DNA from: Burkholderiales bacterium
Lineage (GTDB): Bacteria > Pseudomonadota > Gammaproteobacteria > Burkholderiales > SG8-41
Assembly (NCBI GenBank): GCA_030683105.1
Contig: JAUXMZ010000020.1
Span: 1-58,145, forward strand
DNA: 58,145 nt
Direction: 5' to 3'
Shown here: in pieces, positions 40,722 to 49,021 of the stretch
How positions within the stretch are numbered: the first letter of the stretch is position 1
How the letters are laid out: each line of letters starts with the position of its first letter
The notes under the pieces: generated by a model
The model's database searches: none
What the model was told of the DNA's origin: nothing
What the model saw: the letters and a program-made list of their open reading frames with translations, nothing else
Position numbers and translations under genes: made by a program

Positions 40722-41339
40722 TTACAGCGTCTTGGCCGTCCAGGTGCTGACTAGTTTCTCGGCGTTTTCGAGCTGCCTGGGGTTGAGCTGCTTTTGCGCC
40801 AGATCGCGGATGTGTTCAGCTTCTTTTTTTGCGGCCTCGGTCAGCCAGTTCGTAGCGATGCTGGCCCAGACGAAGGCCTGTTCGATGTCCTGTTTGATGC
40901 CTTTGCCGTCCAGATGCAGTTGGGCGAGGGTGACCTGAGCCTGGGCATCCCCCTGCTCCGCGGCCTGGTGCAGCCACTTTGCCGCCTGCTGGATGTCCGG
41001 CTTGCCGCCCACACCATCGCGCAGCATGATGCCCAGCGCATATTGCGCATCCGCCAGGCCGCGCTTGTGCTTCAGGCGTTTCCAGTCATGCGAGGCGCCC
41101 ACTTCCAGCCACTTGCGCGCCAGGGCGTAATCCTGTTTTACATGCTTGCCGTCGCGGTAGAGAAAACCCAGGTGCTGGGCCGCGACGATGTTGCCGCGAT
41201 AGATTTCCTTTTCCAGCGCCTTGAGAATTGCGGCAGGCTCGCCGGCGGCCAGGGCTTTGTCGGCTGCGGCTTTAAATTCATCGGCTGATGCGCCAAGTGA
41301 TAACAGCAATGTGGCGAGCGCCACCAGTAGGGTTTTCAT
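40722..41339 (-). CDS. Exported Sel1-repeat protein
   Basis: A 205-residue protein with a signal peptide (ends near ASADE, about residue 19) and Sel1/TPR-like repeats. Two or three alpha-alpha units can be seen, for example AQHLGFLYRDGKHVKQDYALARKWLEVGA and AQYALGIMLRDGVGGKPDIQQAAKWLHQAA. Such proteins usually act as periplasmic adaptors. It is a paralogue of the next gene at 41518 and they share the same order of repeats and C-terminal segment. Confidence 0.85.
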   Translation of the reverse strand: MKTLLVALATLLLSLGASADEFKAAADKALAAGEPAAILKALEKEIYRGNIVAAQHLGFLYRDGKHVKQDYALARKWLEVGASHDWKRLKHKRGLADAQYALGIMLRDGVGGKPDIQQAAKWLHQAAEQGDAQAQVTLAQLHLDGKGIKQDIEQAFVWASIATNWLTEAAKKEAEHIRDLAQKQLNPRQLENAEKLVSTWTAKTL

Positions 41340-41517
41340 GCGCGGTCCTCGTGTAGTTATAACTTATTGTTATTATTGTTTATTTTAAACAGTCATGCTG
41401 AGTTTCCCGTCCGCTGTGCGGACGGATGGCATCAGTGTATCGAAAGTTCAGGACGAACAGGAGGAAATCGTCCGGGTGATGGCGCGGGTGTGAAATGAAC
41501 GCGCAATCCAGGCAGAA

Positions 41518-42135
41518 TTAGATTGAGCGCGGGTACCAGGTTTCCACTGACTTATCGAGCTCTTTCACCTGTTCCGCGGTGAGCAGGTTTTTTGCAGCTT
41601 TGCTCGTGGCTTGCGGGCGTTCCAGATCGGAACCGGTCAGTGTGTAAGCCGCGATCGATGACCAGAAGTAGGCCTGTGCGGGGTCCGCACTCACGCCCTG
41701 TCCCTTGAGATACATTTCGGCCAGAGAGATTTGCGCCAGCGTGTGGCCCTGGTTGGCGGCAAGCTCGAACCATTCCGCGGCGGCTTGTGCGCCGACCGGT
41801 TTTCCCAGTCCGTCACGCCGCATCACGCCCAGTTCATACTGCGCTTCCGCCATGCCGAGCTTGAAGCGATAGCGTATCCAGTCCGTGCTTGCGGCCTGCT
41901 CCAGCCATTCCATCGCCACTGCGTCATTCCTCGGCACCAACTTGCCTTCGCGGTAAAACAAACCCAGCTGATATGCAGCTTTGATGTTGCCGCGATAGGA
42001 GTCGTTTTCCAGTTCCTTGACCACGGCCGCGGGATCGCCCTTGGCGAGCGCCTCGTCAACCCTGTCCTGGAAAATATCGGCAAAAGCGGATACGGAAAGC
42101 AGGGCGGCAAGTATTGCAATTAGCAGATTACGCAT
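41518..42135 (-). CDS. Exported Sel1-repeat protein, paralogue of the previous
   Basis: From the ATG at 42135 the protein has 205 residues. The signal peptide (MRNLLIAILAALLSVSAFA) and the repeats (AAYQLGLFYREGKLVPRNDAVAMEWLEQAA, AQYELGVMRRDGLGKPVGAQAAAEWFELAANQG) match the gene at 40722 along their length. It lies 178 bp upstream of that gene on the same strand, so this is a tandem duplication. A short hairpin (41407-41425) without a T-run lies between them. Confidence 0.87.
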   Translation of the reverse strand: MRNLLIAILAALLSVSAFADIFQDRVDEALAKGDPAAVVKELENDSYRGNIKAAYQLGLFYREGKLVPRNDAVAMEWLEQAASTDWIRYRFKLGMAEAQYELGVMRRDGLGKPVGAQAAAEWFELAANQGHTLAQISLAEMYLKGQGVSADPAQAYFWSSIAAYTLTGSDLERPQATSKAAKNLLTAEQVKELDKSVETWYPRSI

Positions 42136-42221
42136 GGAATTCCCTGTTATCGTGTGGCGGCCGCGGTAATCCGCGCCCGGGGCCACTAAAAACAGACACC
42201 CGAAAACAGGATAAAGTTTCT

Positions 42222-42244
42222 TGCCGCAGCACCGAGCTGCGGCA
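42222..42244 (-). terminator. Probable terminator hairpin between 42250 and 42135 genes
   Basis: A perfect 9-bp stem TGCCGCAGC / GCTGCGGCA with a five-base loop lies just downstream of the stop codon of the 42250 gene on the minus strand. Only a weak A/T-rich tail follows, so efficiency is uncertain. Confidence 0.6.
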
Positions 42245-42249
42245 TCTGC

Positions 42250-43506
42250 TCAACGTCCGAACAGTCCTTTGAGCGCTTTCAGCCCTTCCTGTACACCTTG
42301 CTCGACAGCGGTGCCGCTGCTCTGCGGCTGAGTTTGCGCAGGCGCATCGGGGCGCGCCTGCGCGGGCCTGCGTTCAGCGGGATCGGCGTCCATGCCGCCC
42401 ATGCCCTCGGCCAGCATCAGGCCGGAACTCGATTTCAGGCGCACTTTGACCGCCCACACCTGTTCCCACGGTTGTTTCACATCCTGTGGGCGCGGCGGAT
42501 GCACGAGATTGAGCTCATCGCCATAGGCCACAAAGCGCAGCATGCCGCCTTCGCCCATTTCCTTCACAACCTGGCCGGGCACCGTGCATTCGGTCGTCTG
42601 CGGCGTCATCACCACTTTTTCGCGGATCAGCCGCGCGACCTCCGCGGGCGGCACGAAGCCCATCAGCGCGCCGCCCATTTCCTGCACTTCGCTCGACGAC
42701 CACATGATTACGTCGTTCGAGCCCTCGGTGCCGCCGAATGCGGTGGCGAAATAACCGGTGGCGCCGGAAACGGATTTCCATTGCACGCGCATGCCGCCGG
42801 CCGCGGTTTTTGCAAGCGGGGAAAATGAAACCGGCGCCATGAAGTCATGGCGTTCCCCGATAGGAAATTTGATTTCAGGCGAGTAATTGCCATTGACTAG
42901 GTGCTCGCCGCGCAGCGAGGCGCCGGCGGGGACGGCCTTGGAATCCTCGGAGTTGGGCCAGTCGCTGTAAGTGCGGTTCCTGCCGGCTGACGGGCCCGAT
43001 GCGCCGGCGATGCGGCGCGACACCATGTTGGGCGGACGCTGCCCTGCGGCGACCTTGGCAAAGTCGATGATCACCGGCTGGCCCGCGCCCACCTTGTCGC
43101 CACAGCCCCAGTAGATTTTCATGCGGCCCTTGGGTTGCTCCATGCCTTCGGGCAGATCCTCGTTGCGGCCCGGTGCGGCGCGCTTGGGGGTGATAAGCGG
43201 CAGAGACGGGCCCATGTTGAGGCCGATGGGAATGTCGTGCGCGGCGCGCGGCTCGCCCGCGGCGGATTGTGACGAGCCCAGTTGCAGGAGCATGGTGCGT
43301 GTTGCACCGTCACCGCCGCTACCCCCCATCATCGCGCCCATCATGCTCGAGACGTTCATGCCGCCGCCCATGCCGGCACCCATGCCGCTCATGGTGTCCA
43401 CGCTCATCCAATAGATGGCGATCGGCGGGCGCACCACCTGTTGCTGGGCGTGGGCGGGGAAGGCCAGTGCTAGGCCGCAAAGAAACAGGGCAGCGCGTAT
43501 ACGCAT
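42250..43506 (-). CDS. Secreted Met/Gly-rich protein of unknown function
   Basis: A 418-residue protein with a signal peptide cut near residue 20 (FPAHA). Residues about 34-65 are strikingly rich in Met and Gly (runs such as GMGAGMGGGM and SMMGAMMGG). The rest is beta-rich, with a conserved-looking GRMKIYWGCGDKVGAGQPVIIDFAK segment and a long C-terminal low-complexity region. No recognised domain. The Met-rich patch could bind metal or reflect a flexible loop; the sequence cannot decide. It starts just beyond tRNA-Arg on the minus strand and ends near the Sel1 pair. Confidence 0.75.
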   Translation of the reverse strand: MRIRAALFLCGLALAFPAHAQQQVVRPPIAIYWMSVDTMSGMGAGMGGGMNVSSMMGAMMGGSGGDGATRTMLLQLGSSQSAAGEPRAAHDIPIGLNMGPSLPLITPKRAAPGRNEDLPEGMEQPKGRMKIYWGCGDKVGAGQPVIIDFAKVAAGQRPPNMVSRRIAGASGPSAGRNRTYSDWPNSEDSKAVPAGASLRGEHLVNGNYSPEIKFPIGERHDFMAPVSFSPLAKTAAGGMRVQWKSVSGATGYFATAFGGTEGSNDVIMWSSSEVQEMGGALMGFVPPAEVARLIREKVVMTPQTTECTVPGQVVKEMGEGGMLRFVAYGDELNLVHPPRPQDVKQPWEQVWAVKVRLKSSSGLMLAEGMGGMDADPAERRPAQARPDAPAQTQPQSSGTAVEQGVQEGLKALKGLFGR

Positions 43507-43533
43507 GACTCAGCTCCAGTCGGAAAAAATATT

Positions 43534-43609
43534 TGGCGCCCCGAAGACGAATCGAACGTCCGACCTGCCCCTTAGGAGGGGGCTGCTCTATCCACTGAGC
43601 TACCGGGGC
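43534..43609 (-). tRNA. tRNA-Arg (anticodon CCT)
   Basis: Read on the minus strand, the cloverleaf is complete: acceptor GCCCCGG paired with TCGGGGC, D-stem GCTC/GAGC, anticodon stem GCCCC/GGGGC around the loop CTCCTAA (anticodon CCT, reading AGG), and T-arm GGACG/CGTCT with loop TTCGATT. The 3' CCA is encoded. A near-perfect inverted copy of its 3' end lies at 43652-43673. Confidence 0.97.
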
Positions 43610-43651
43610 GTGACCCGCATTTTACCTGATTCGCCGGGCAAACCGGACGCC

Positions 43652-43673
43652 CGATTCATCTTCGGGGCGCCAA
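43652..43673 (+). repeat. Inverted near-copy of the tRNA-Arg 3' end
   Basis: These 22 bases match the reverse complement of 43533-43554, the 3' end of the tRNA gene, at 21 of 22 positions. Duplications of tRNA 3' ends mark integration sites, but an inverted copy 43 bp from the tRNA 5' end is not the usual layout. Confidence 0.8.
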
Positions 43674-43855
43674 CTCCCTTGATCCGCAACAGTTTTGCAC
43701 TTGGTTAATCAAAGTAGTGCAAAGGCCAATATAGCAAGCCGTAAGGGGAAAGCAATACGCCCTTTGCGGCCTCTCCCGGCGGGCCATAGTCGATGAGCTA
43801 ACCAGATTAGTGAATTCTGAATAAACGTTGTTTTGGATACGGCATCACAAACAAT

Positions 43856-45313
43856 TCAGTCTTGCAAGTTGAAAAAGCGGATTTGATTGCCTCCGGCCTC
43901 TTTGGCTTGATACATCGCCATATCGGCCTGTTTGATGATTTCCACCGCACCGGCTTCGTGATTGAGGAACAGCGTCACGCCGATACTCGACGTGCAATGA
44001 TGCTCGACGGTTGTTTCCTCTTGACCCTCCAGCTTGAATTTCAGCACATAGGGTTCATCCAGGATCGCGCGGATCTTTTCAGCAATGATGCCGGACTGTG
44101 TGGTGGATTGTGTTTTGTCCACATCCAGTTCAACGAGCATCACCACAAACTCATCGCCGCCGAAACGCGCGACGGTGTCCACCTTGCGTGCGCAACTGCT
44201 GATGCGGCGTGCCACCTCCACCAACAGCAAATCGCCCACGAAATGTCCGTGCGTATCATTCAGTGGTTTGAAGTTATCCAAATCCATGAACAGCAGCGCG
44301 CCATAACGACCGCTACGTTTGCTGACGGCCATCGATTGGTTCAAGCGGTCGTTTAACAGGCGGCGATTGGGCAGCCGGGTCAATGCGTCATGCAAAGCCA
44401 GATTGAGTATCATCTCCTCTGCCTGCTTACGCTCCGTGATGTCGCGCGCCGCGGCGAACACGCCCTGCAGCCGCCTGTCGCGATCGTAGAAGGTGGTCGC
44501 ATTGTAGGACACCACCGTTTCCTTGCCGTCCCTGGCGCGCGCAGTGAGCTCGTAGTTGGTGACCTTCTTTTCGCTCAGCACCCGCTTGATGCCCGCCTCG
44601 GCCCGCTCCGGATCGGTGAAGAAATTCTTGAACGGCGCACCGATCAGCTCGTCACGCGTACACCCGGTGAGCGCCTCCATCTGTTTGTTGACGTCCGTAA
44701 TGATGCCGGACGTATCGGTGGTCATCAGCGCGTCGATGTTGGATTCGAACAAAGAGCGGGTGTAGAACTGATGGTCGCGCAGGCGTTGACTGAGTTGCTT
44801 CTGCTCTGCCTCGATCTGCTTGCGGGCGGTGTTGTCGGTGCCGATCAGCAGGTAGCCTATGATTCCATCCTGATCATCGCGCAATGCCGTGACTGATACG
44901 ACCGCAGGGAAGCGGCTGCCATCCTTGCGGATGTAGGTCAGCTCGTAAATGTCTTCAATGCCGCGCGAGGCCTTGAACACCAATGCCTCGAAGCCCGGCG
45001 TAATCAGGGTTCCGAGTTCGATGCTCAGCGCTTTGGCGCGCTCGATAACTTCCTGCGGATCGGAAATCTCAGCCGGAGTTATCTTGTTAATCACGTCGTC
45101 GGTGGTGTAGCCCAGCATGCGTTCCGCACCGACGTTGAAGATCTGGATGACGCCATTCGCGTCAGTGGCGATACTGGAGAAATTGGCGCTGTTGAGGATC
45201 GCGTTCTGCAAGGCGCCCGTTTTAAGCAACGCTTCCTTGCGCTGCACTTCGGTGATGCCATTTTTCTTGCCGGCATCGTCGGGGAGAGTGGGGCCGCTTT
45301 CTGTTTCGGACAT
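43856..45313 (-). CDS. Diguanylate cyclase with two PAS domains
   Basis: From the ATG at 45313 the protein has 485 residues; an in-frame TTG at 45331 is weaker. PAS domains lie at about 25-160 (with AERMLGYTTDDVINK) and 170-300 (with FESNIDALMTTDTSG). The GGDEF domain begins at ALHDALTRLPNRRLLNDRL and has FMDLDNFKPLNDTHGHFVGD; the active site GGDEF is at 385-389, with an upstream RxxD inhibitory site (RKVD). It should make c-di-GMP. Its leader carries two stable hairpins (45361-45395 and 45404-45451). Confidence 0.92.
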   Translation of the reverse strand: MSETESGPTLPDDAGKKNGITEVQRKEALLKTGALQNAILNSANFSSIATDANGVIQIFNVGAERMLGYTTDDVINKITPAEISDPQEVIERAKALSIELGTLITPGFEALVFKASRGIEDIYELTYIRKDGSRFPAVVSVTALRDDQDGIIGYLLIGTDNTARKQIEAEQKQLSQRLRDHQFYTRSLFESNIDALMTTDTSGIITDVNKQMEALTGCTRDELIGAPFKNFFTDPERAEAGIKRVLSEKKVTNYELTARARDGKETVVSYNATTFYDRDRRLQGVFAAARDITERKQAEEMILNLALHDALTRLPNRRLLNDRLNQSMAVSKRSGRYGALLFMDLDNFKPLNDTHGHFVGDLLLVEVARRISSCARKVDTVARFGGDEFVVMLVELDVDKTQSTTQSGIIAEKIRAILDEPYVLKFKLEGQEETTVEHHCTSSIGVTLFLNHEAGAVEIIKQADMAMYQAKEAGGNQIRFFNLQD

Positions 45314-45360
45314 GGCTGATTTCCGTGACAAACCTACAAAGATCCGAAGAGGGGAGCTGC

Positions 45361-45451
45361 GCGTGTCTGTTCGGCGGAAAATTGCCGCCTCACGCAGTCA
45401 AAAAAAGACCGCGCCTCCCTCTCGGGAGGTAAGCGGATAATCGTGGTCTTT
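45361..45451 (-). promoter_or_regulatory. Structured leader of the diguanylate cyclase gene
   Basis: On the minus strand a long imperfect stem between 45451 and 45404 (AAAGACC pairing with GGTCTTT, inner hairpin CCTCCC-GAGA-GGGAGG) is followed by seven T residues, as in an intrinsic terminator. A second hairpin (45361-45395, outer GCGTG/CACGC, inner GGCGG/CCGCC) follows. Both lie 48-138 bp upstream of the ATG. This may be an attenuator, a small RNA with terminator, or the end of an unseen upstream transcript. It does not match the c-di-GMP riboswitch sequence I know. Confidence 0.6.
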
Positions 45452-45689
45452 CAGATGGTCGTCTGTTCGCTGGCACACAGAAGACCGTCATTCCGCGGCC
45501 TGGCTACAGCTCAAAGTTATGTTCGACTTCGACCCGCACCAGCCACTCGCGGGAATTTATACGCTACCGCAACCCGCTTCCACAGGGTTTGCTTCTAATG
45601 AAATCAGACCACCTTTTGATTTGAGTCAAAGCTGGCAGTCGCGCGGCAGCGCATTATTTTTCGTGTAAACGTTTTTTTGGAGGTGCCCC
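45452..45689. other. Intergenic region upstream of the 45690 gene
   Basis: About 240 bp with no recognisable gene. GGAGG at 45679-45683 is the ribosome binding site for the gene at 45690, and an AT-rich region lies near 45648-45675. No promoter can be assigned with confidence. Confidence 0.3.
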
Positions 45690-45875
45690 GTGATGAATGC
45701 AGCTGATATTTCGGCAATTGCACGCCACCTTTTTGAAACACACGGCGCCAAAGCCATCGCTGAGGCCGCTCAAAAGGCCGTGTCCTTTGAGCGTGCCGGC
45801 GACGAGGAGCAGGCGAGGGCGTGGAGGCGTGTGGAGGCCGCATTGTTGGAGATGCGTGGCCCGCACGAAAGTTAG
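45690..45875 (+). CDS. Small helical protein of unknown function
   Basis: A 61-residue protein starting at a GTG, with a second start ATG at 45693, behind a strong GGAGG (45679-45683). It is predicted to be helical: HGAKAIAEAAQKAVSFERAGDEEQARAWRRVEAALLEMRG. Similar short proteins seem to occur in proteobacteria as unannotated hypotheticals. No function is known. Confidence 0.65.
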   Translation: MMNAADISAIARHLFETHGAKAIAEAAQKAVSFERAGDEEQARAWRRVEAALLEMRGPHES

Positions 45876-46052
45876 GCGACAGCTGACCCGCCGGCATCGG
45901 ACTGAAATCCACAGCCGTCGAACTGCAGGGGATCGCAAGGCGCGGTGGTGAGGGGTAGGTCATTAATTGCCACAACTGAGTGTGGCGGAATTGTGGCGGG
46001 AGGAAGCGCTGCATGAGCCGCCACGGTGGTCGCCTGTTCGGATCTGAACGCG

Positions 46053-46427
46053 CTAGAAACTGAAGTCTTTGACCTTTGCCTTGCAATCATCATAGGAGAT
46101 AGTGACGCATCGGCGGTGCAGTTCGCCGACCATCATCTCGGACGCGGGTTGCGGCAGGCTTACAGGGTCTTTCAGAGAATCCTGAAAGATCTGAATGACC
46201 ACATCGGTCATCCGCATGCAGCTGGTATGGTACAGCCATGTCTGCGCTTTGTCCGACGTATCGGGCATGATCACGACATTCCCGCATTTCTTTTGCAAGT
46301 AATCGATAGCGGTGTGTTCTTTTCCGTCGTCCAGAAAAAGGATATTTTTCCGGACGATCGCGCACCGCCCATTTTGCCGCGCACAGTCCATGGAGAAGTG
46401 AACAGGGTTCGGTACATATTTTTTCAC
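46053..46427 (-). CDS. Small cysteine-containing protein of unknown function
   Basis: A 124-residue protein with six cysteines spread along the chain (CARQNGRCAIV, KKCGNVV, TSCMR, RRCVT, DDCKA). The start is GTG at 46427, behind AGGAGG at 7 bp spacing, which makes it a real gene. No signal peptide or known fold is evident. It is alone between the unknown gene at 45690 and the LysR pseudogene, both of them different in character. Confidence 0.65.
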   Translation of the reverse strand: MKKYVPNPVHFSMDCARQNGRCAIVRKNILFLDDGKEHTAIDYLQKKCGNVVIMPDTSDKAQTWLYHTSCMRMTDVVIQIFQDSLKDPVSLPQPASEMMVGELHRRCVTISYDDCKAKVKDFSF

Positions 46428-46560
46428 TTAATCCTCCTGTAGGATTTGTGGTTGCGGGAGGATGCTTAACCCCCGTTATCTGCTGGCGGCTCGTCCGCCA
46501 GGATCGGTCGGGCGTCTGGGCCCGTGAAAATCCTGTACGGCTGAATCCTGTTACGCCGCC

Positions 46561-46944
46561 TCACGCCCCCGATTTATGCATGTCTAATAGTGATCCAGGG
46601 ATCACCATTTGTATTATACGCTGGGAAGCTTTGAATAAAAGTTGCGCTGGACTGCCGGTGTGCGTAGCGCGCGGGGCCCGGTCATGAGCGCTGGACTGCA
46701 TATCGGGAAAATATGGTTTGTCCCGATTGTGGCCGCATGCAGACCCGAGGGGATGGCGCGCAGGTAGCGGAACCCGATATCGAAATGACCTTGCAGAAAG
46801 TCCGCGATATTCGTCGTTGCGGATAATTCCACATGGATATCTGGAAACGCCGACATGTAATTCCTTGGCTGCTGCGGTGTAACTGTGCAATCGTGCCACG
46901 GTTTCGAAGATGCGAATTGAATTGAGCGAAGGCAGCCGTTCCAT
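46561..46944 (-). pseudogene. LysR-family regulator pseudogene
   Basis: The frame opens MERLPSLNSIRIFETVARLHSYTAAAKELHV, a clear LysR winged-helix start. Just after it the sequence jumps, in another frame (46614-46856), to SAFPDIHVELSATTNIADFLQGHFDIGFRYLRAIPSGLHA and ICSPALMTGPRALRTP, which are effector-domain blocks of GcvA-like LysR proteins. The HTH's second half and dimerisation linker are missing, and the 3' end is lost. A deletion with a frameshift is the simplest reading. It is divergent from the reading frame at 47032 and the amidohydrolase. Confidence 0.8.
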
Positions 46945-47031
46945 GTTCTGATACTTCCCCGTATTTAGTATTTATAAACAACATGTTGAGGTAACTCATC
47001 ACAACGTTCTCAACACTACAGGAAGGTAGAC

Positions 47032-47196
47032 ATATTTATAGATCGTTCCAGGCTGGTTTATTGTTTCGTCGACCTGGAGTCTGAGCAAAAACAGGAGGCG
47101 CTGAGGGATGCCGGCGCATTCGAATTCGGGCGCTCCGTCTGTATCGAATTAAACATGCATCCGGATGTTGAGAAATTCTGGTTGCATGCCTCCTGA
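47032..47196 (+). other. Reading frame with a ribosome binding site but an ATA start
   Basis: A frame open from 46990 to the TGA at 47194 has no ATG, GTG or TTG in its first 55 codons. It does have GGAAGG (47021-47026) 5 bp before an ATA at 47032. Translating from there gives 54 residues with protein-like composition (DRSRLVYCFVDLESEQKQEA, then GAFEFGRSVCIELNMHPDVE). Either the start codon decayed from ATG or a rare ATA start is used. It lies next to the LysR pseudogene. Confidence 0.4.
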
Positions 47197-47377
47197 AGCC
47201 GGCATGTCTGCGCACGGCATCCGTACTTAAATTCTCAAGCCTGGCCCATCGCGGCCGGGGTTGCAGTTTCGGCCAATTCCCGGCAATTCCTGACTGAAGA
47301 ACATCTATTGACTGCGCTCCCGGGCCTATAGATACTGCCGTGCGGGCCATTGAATATTTAGTCCATAAGGGGGGAGC

Positions 47378-48835
47378 ATGAGCGAGCGGAAGATCGATCG
47401 GCGGACAGTTCTCAAGGCGGCAACGGCACTCGCGGCGACAGGCTTGACCTCCGGCCTGCTGTTCGCGCAATCGGGTTCGGGCGGCCGGGAACCGAATGCG
47501 GCCCGTTCCGCGAAGGCGCTTCCGGGCCGCGGAGAATTCGTCATTCGCGGCGCCACCATTCTGACCATGGACGCCGGGATCGGCGATTTTGCGCGCGGCG
47601 ACGTGTATGTGCGCGACGGCGTAATTATTGCGGTGGCAAAGGACATCGTCGCGCCGACCGCGTCCTCCATCGATGCTCGCGGCATGATCTGCATGCCTGG
47701 ATTCATCGATACGCACTGGCACCTGTGGACCAGCGTATGCCGGCCGATCATCCGTATCGATGATCCCAAAATCGGCTACTTCCCTGTTACCAACCGTCTC
47801 GGACCGCACTACACGCCGGAAGACAGTTATTGCAGCGTCCGGCTCGGACTTTCAGAGGCGCTGAGCGCCGGCGCCACCACGGTTCACAACTGGGCGCATA
47901 ACATTGTCACGCCCGAACATGCAGATGCCGAACTGCGCGCCATGCGCGACATGGGGGTGCGCGGGCGCTTTTCCTACGGGCCGGCACAGGGCATGCCCAA
48001 TGACAAGCCGATGGATCTCGAAGGTCTTGCCAAAACCAAGCGCGCGTGGATGCCCAATGACGGCATGCTTACCATGGGCATCTGTTCGCGCAACGTCGGC
48101 GCCGATGCGAACCTGCTGCGCGGCAACATCCCGATGGATATCGTCAAGACGGACTGGGGCGGCGCGCGTGCGCTCGGTCTGCCGATCACGCTGCATACAT
48201 CCGGACCGAGCCCGATCAGGGCGCTGAACGATGCCGGCATGCTGGGGCCCGACGTGCAGCTGGTCCATCCGCTGCTGACCACCGCAGAGGAGCGCCAGAT
48301 ACTGAAGGAGCGCGGCGTGAGTTACAGCATGTCGCCGGTCGGCGAGTCGCGGCGTCCGGCAAGCTCTGGTGTCATCCAGCTGGCAGAACTGCTGGAAGCC
48401 GGAGTCAAGGTCAGCATGTCGATCGATCACACCGGCAGCTACAACGTCGATTTTTTCCAGTGCATGCGCTTTCTCTACAACCTGCACCAGCATCGCGTCG
48501 GAGCGCGCGTGCCGCTGACTTCGAAGCGGCTGGTCCAGCTTGCCACGCTCGATGGCGCGGTTGACCTGGGAATTGCCGACCGTACCGGTTCGCTGACGCC
48601 CGGCAAGCGGGCAGACATCATCCTGGTGCGCACGGGTGACATCAACGTGGCGCCCGTGGGTGATCCCTACGAGGCGCTGGTCTCGTTCGCGCAGCCGGGC
48701 AACGTGGATACGGTGATCGTCGACGGGCGGGTCATGCGGCGTGCGGGCCGGTTTACCGCGCTGGACCATGCCGAGGTTCTGAAGGAGGCTGCAGAAACCG
48801 CCTCAGCCCTGCTCGCCCGCATGAATAAGGCATGA
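47378..48835 (+). CDS. Tat-exported amidohydrolase-superfamily enzyme
   Basis: A 485-residue protein. It starts MSERKIDRRTVLKAATALAA, a twin-arginine signal (DRRTVLK), and contains the amidohydrolase metal-binding HxH in GFIDTHWHLW (near residue 111). Further conserved parts are the LSAGATTVHNWAHN stretch, PITLHTSGPS (near 272), VSMSIDHTGSYNVDFF (near 350) and the terminal GSLTPGKRADIILVRTGDINVAP of the composite beta domain. It looks like a chlorohydrolase/deaminase-type enzyme (TrzN/AtzA/SAH deaminase group), but the exported location is unusual. GGGGGGAG precedes the start. A degenerate LysR gene and an orphan frame lie upstream. Confidence 0.85.
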   Translation: MSERKIDRRTVLKAATALAATGLTSGLLFAQSGSGGREPNAARSAKALPGRGEFVIRGATILTMDAGIGDFARGDVYVRDGVIIAVAKDIVAPTASSIDARGMICMPGFIDTHWHLWTSVCRPIIRIDDPKIGYFPVTNRLGPHYTPEDSYCSVRLGLSEALSAGATTVHNWAHNIVTPEHADAELRAMRDMGVRGRFSYGPAQGMPNDKPMDLEGLAKTKRAWMPNDGMLTMGICSRNVGADANLLRGNIPMDIVKTDWGGARALGLPITLHTSGPSPIRALNDAGMLGPDVQLVHPLLTTAEERQILKERGVSYSMSPVGESRRPASSGVIQLAELLEAGVKVSMSIDHTGSYNVDFFQCMRFLYNLHQHRVGARVPLTSKRLVQLATLDGAVDLGIADRTGSLTPGKRADIILVRTGDINVAPVGDPYEALVSFAQPGNVDTVIVDGRVMRRAGRFTALDHAEVLKEAAETASALLARMNKA

Positions 48836-49021
48836 GGGTTAGATAGAGGGGGCGTTCATTGACGCGGGTGGGTTGAGCACGAGCTGATCGCTTTCGTGGT
48901 AACGGCGACAGTCGCTTGATTCCGGCAGTTCCGGCGTTGGTGCGGCTGCGCTTTCCACGGCGCGCCGGGGGCGCGGGGTGTTATTATACAAACCCTTACC
49001 GGCGTTTCCCGCGTTTCCCCC

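Noticed and set aside
43533-43673. Integrated genomic island at tRNA-Arg
   Set aside because: There is no integrase or phage gene nearby, and the copy of the tRNA end is inverted rather than direct.
45361-45451. c-di-GMP riboswitch before the diguanylate cyclase
   Set aside because: The conserved core sequences of the known c-di-GMP riboswitch classes are not present; only generic hairpins are seen.
47036-47809. 257-codon minus-strand frame over the amidohydrolase start
   Set aside because: It is antisense to the amidohydrolase gene, with composition typical of a shadow frame.
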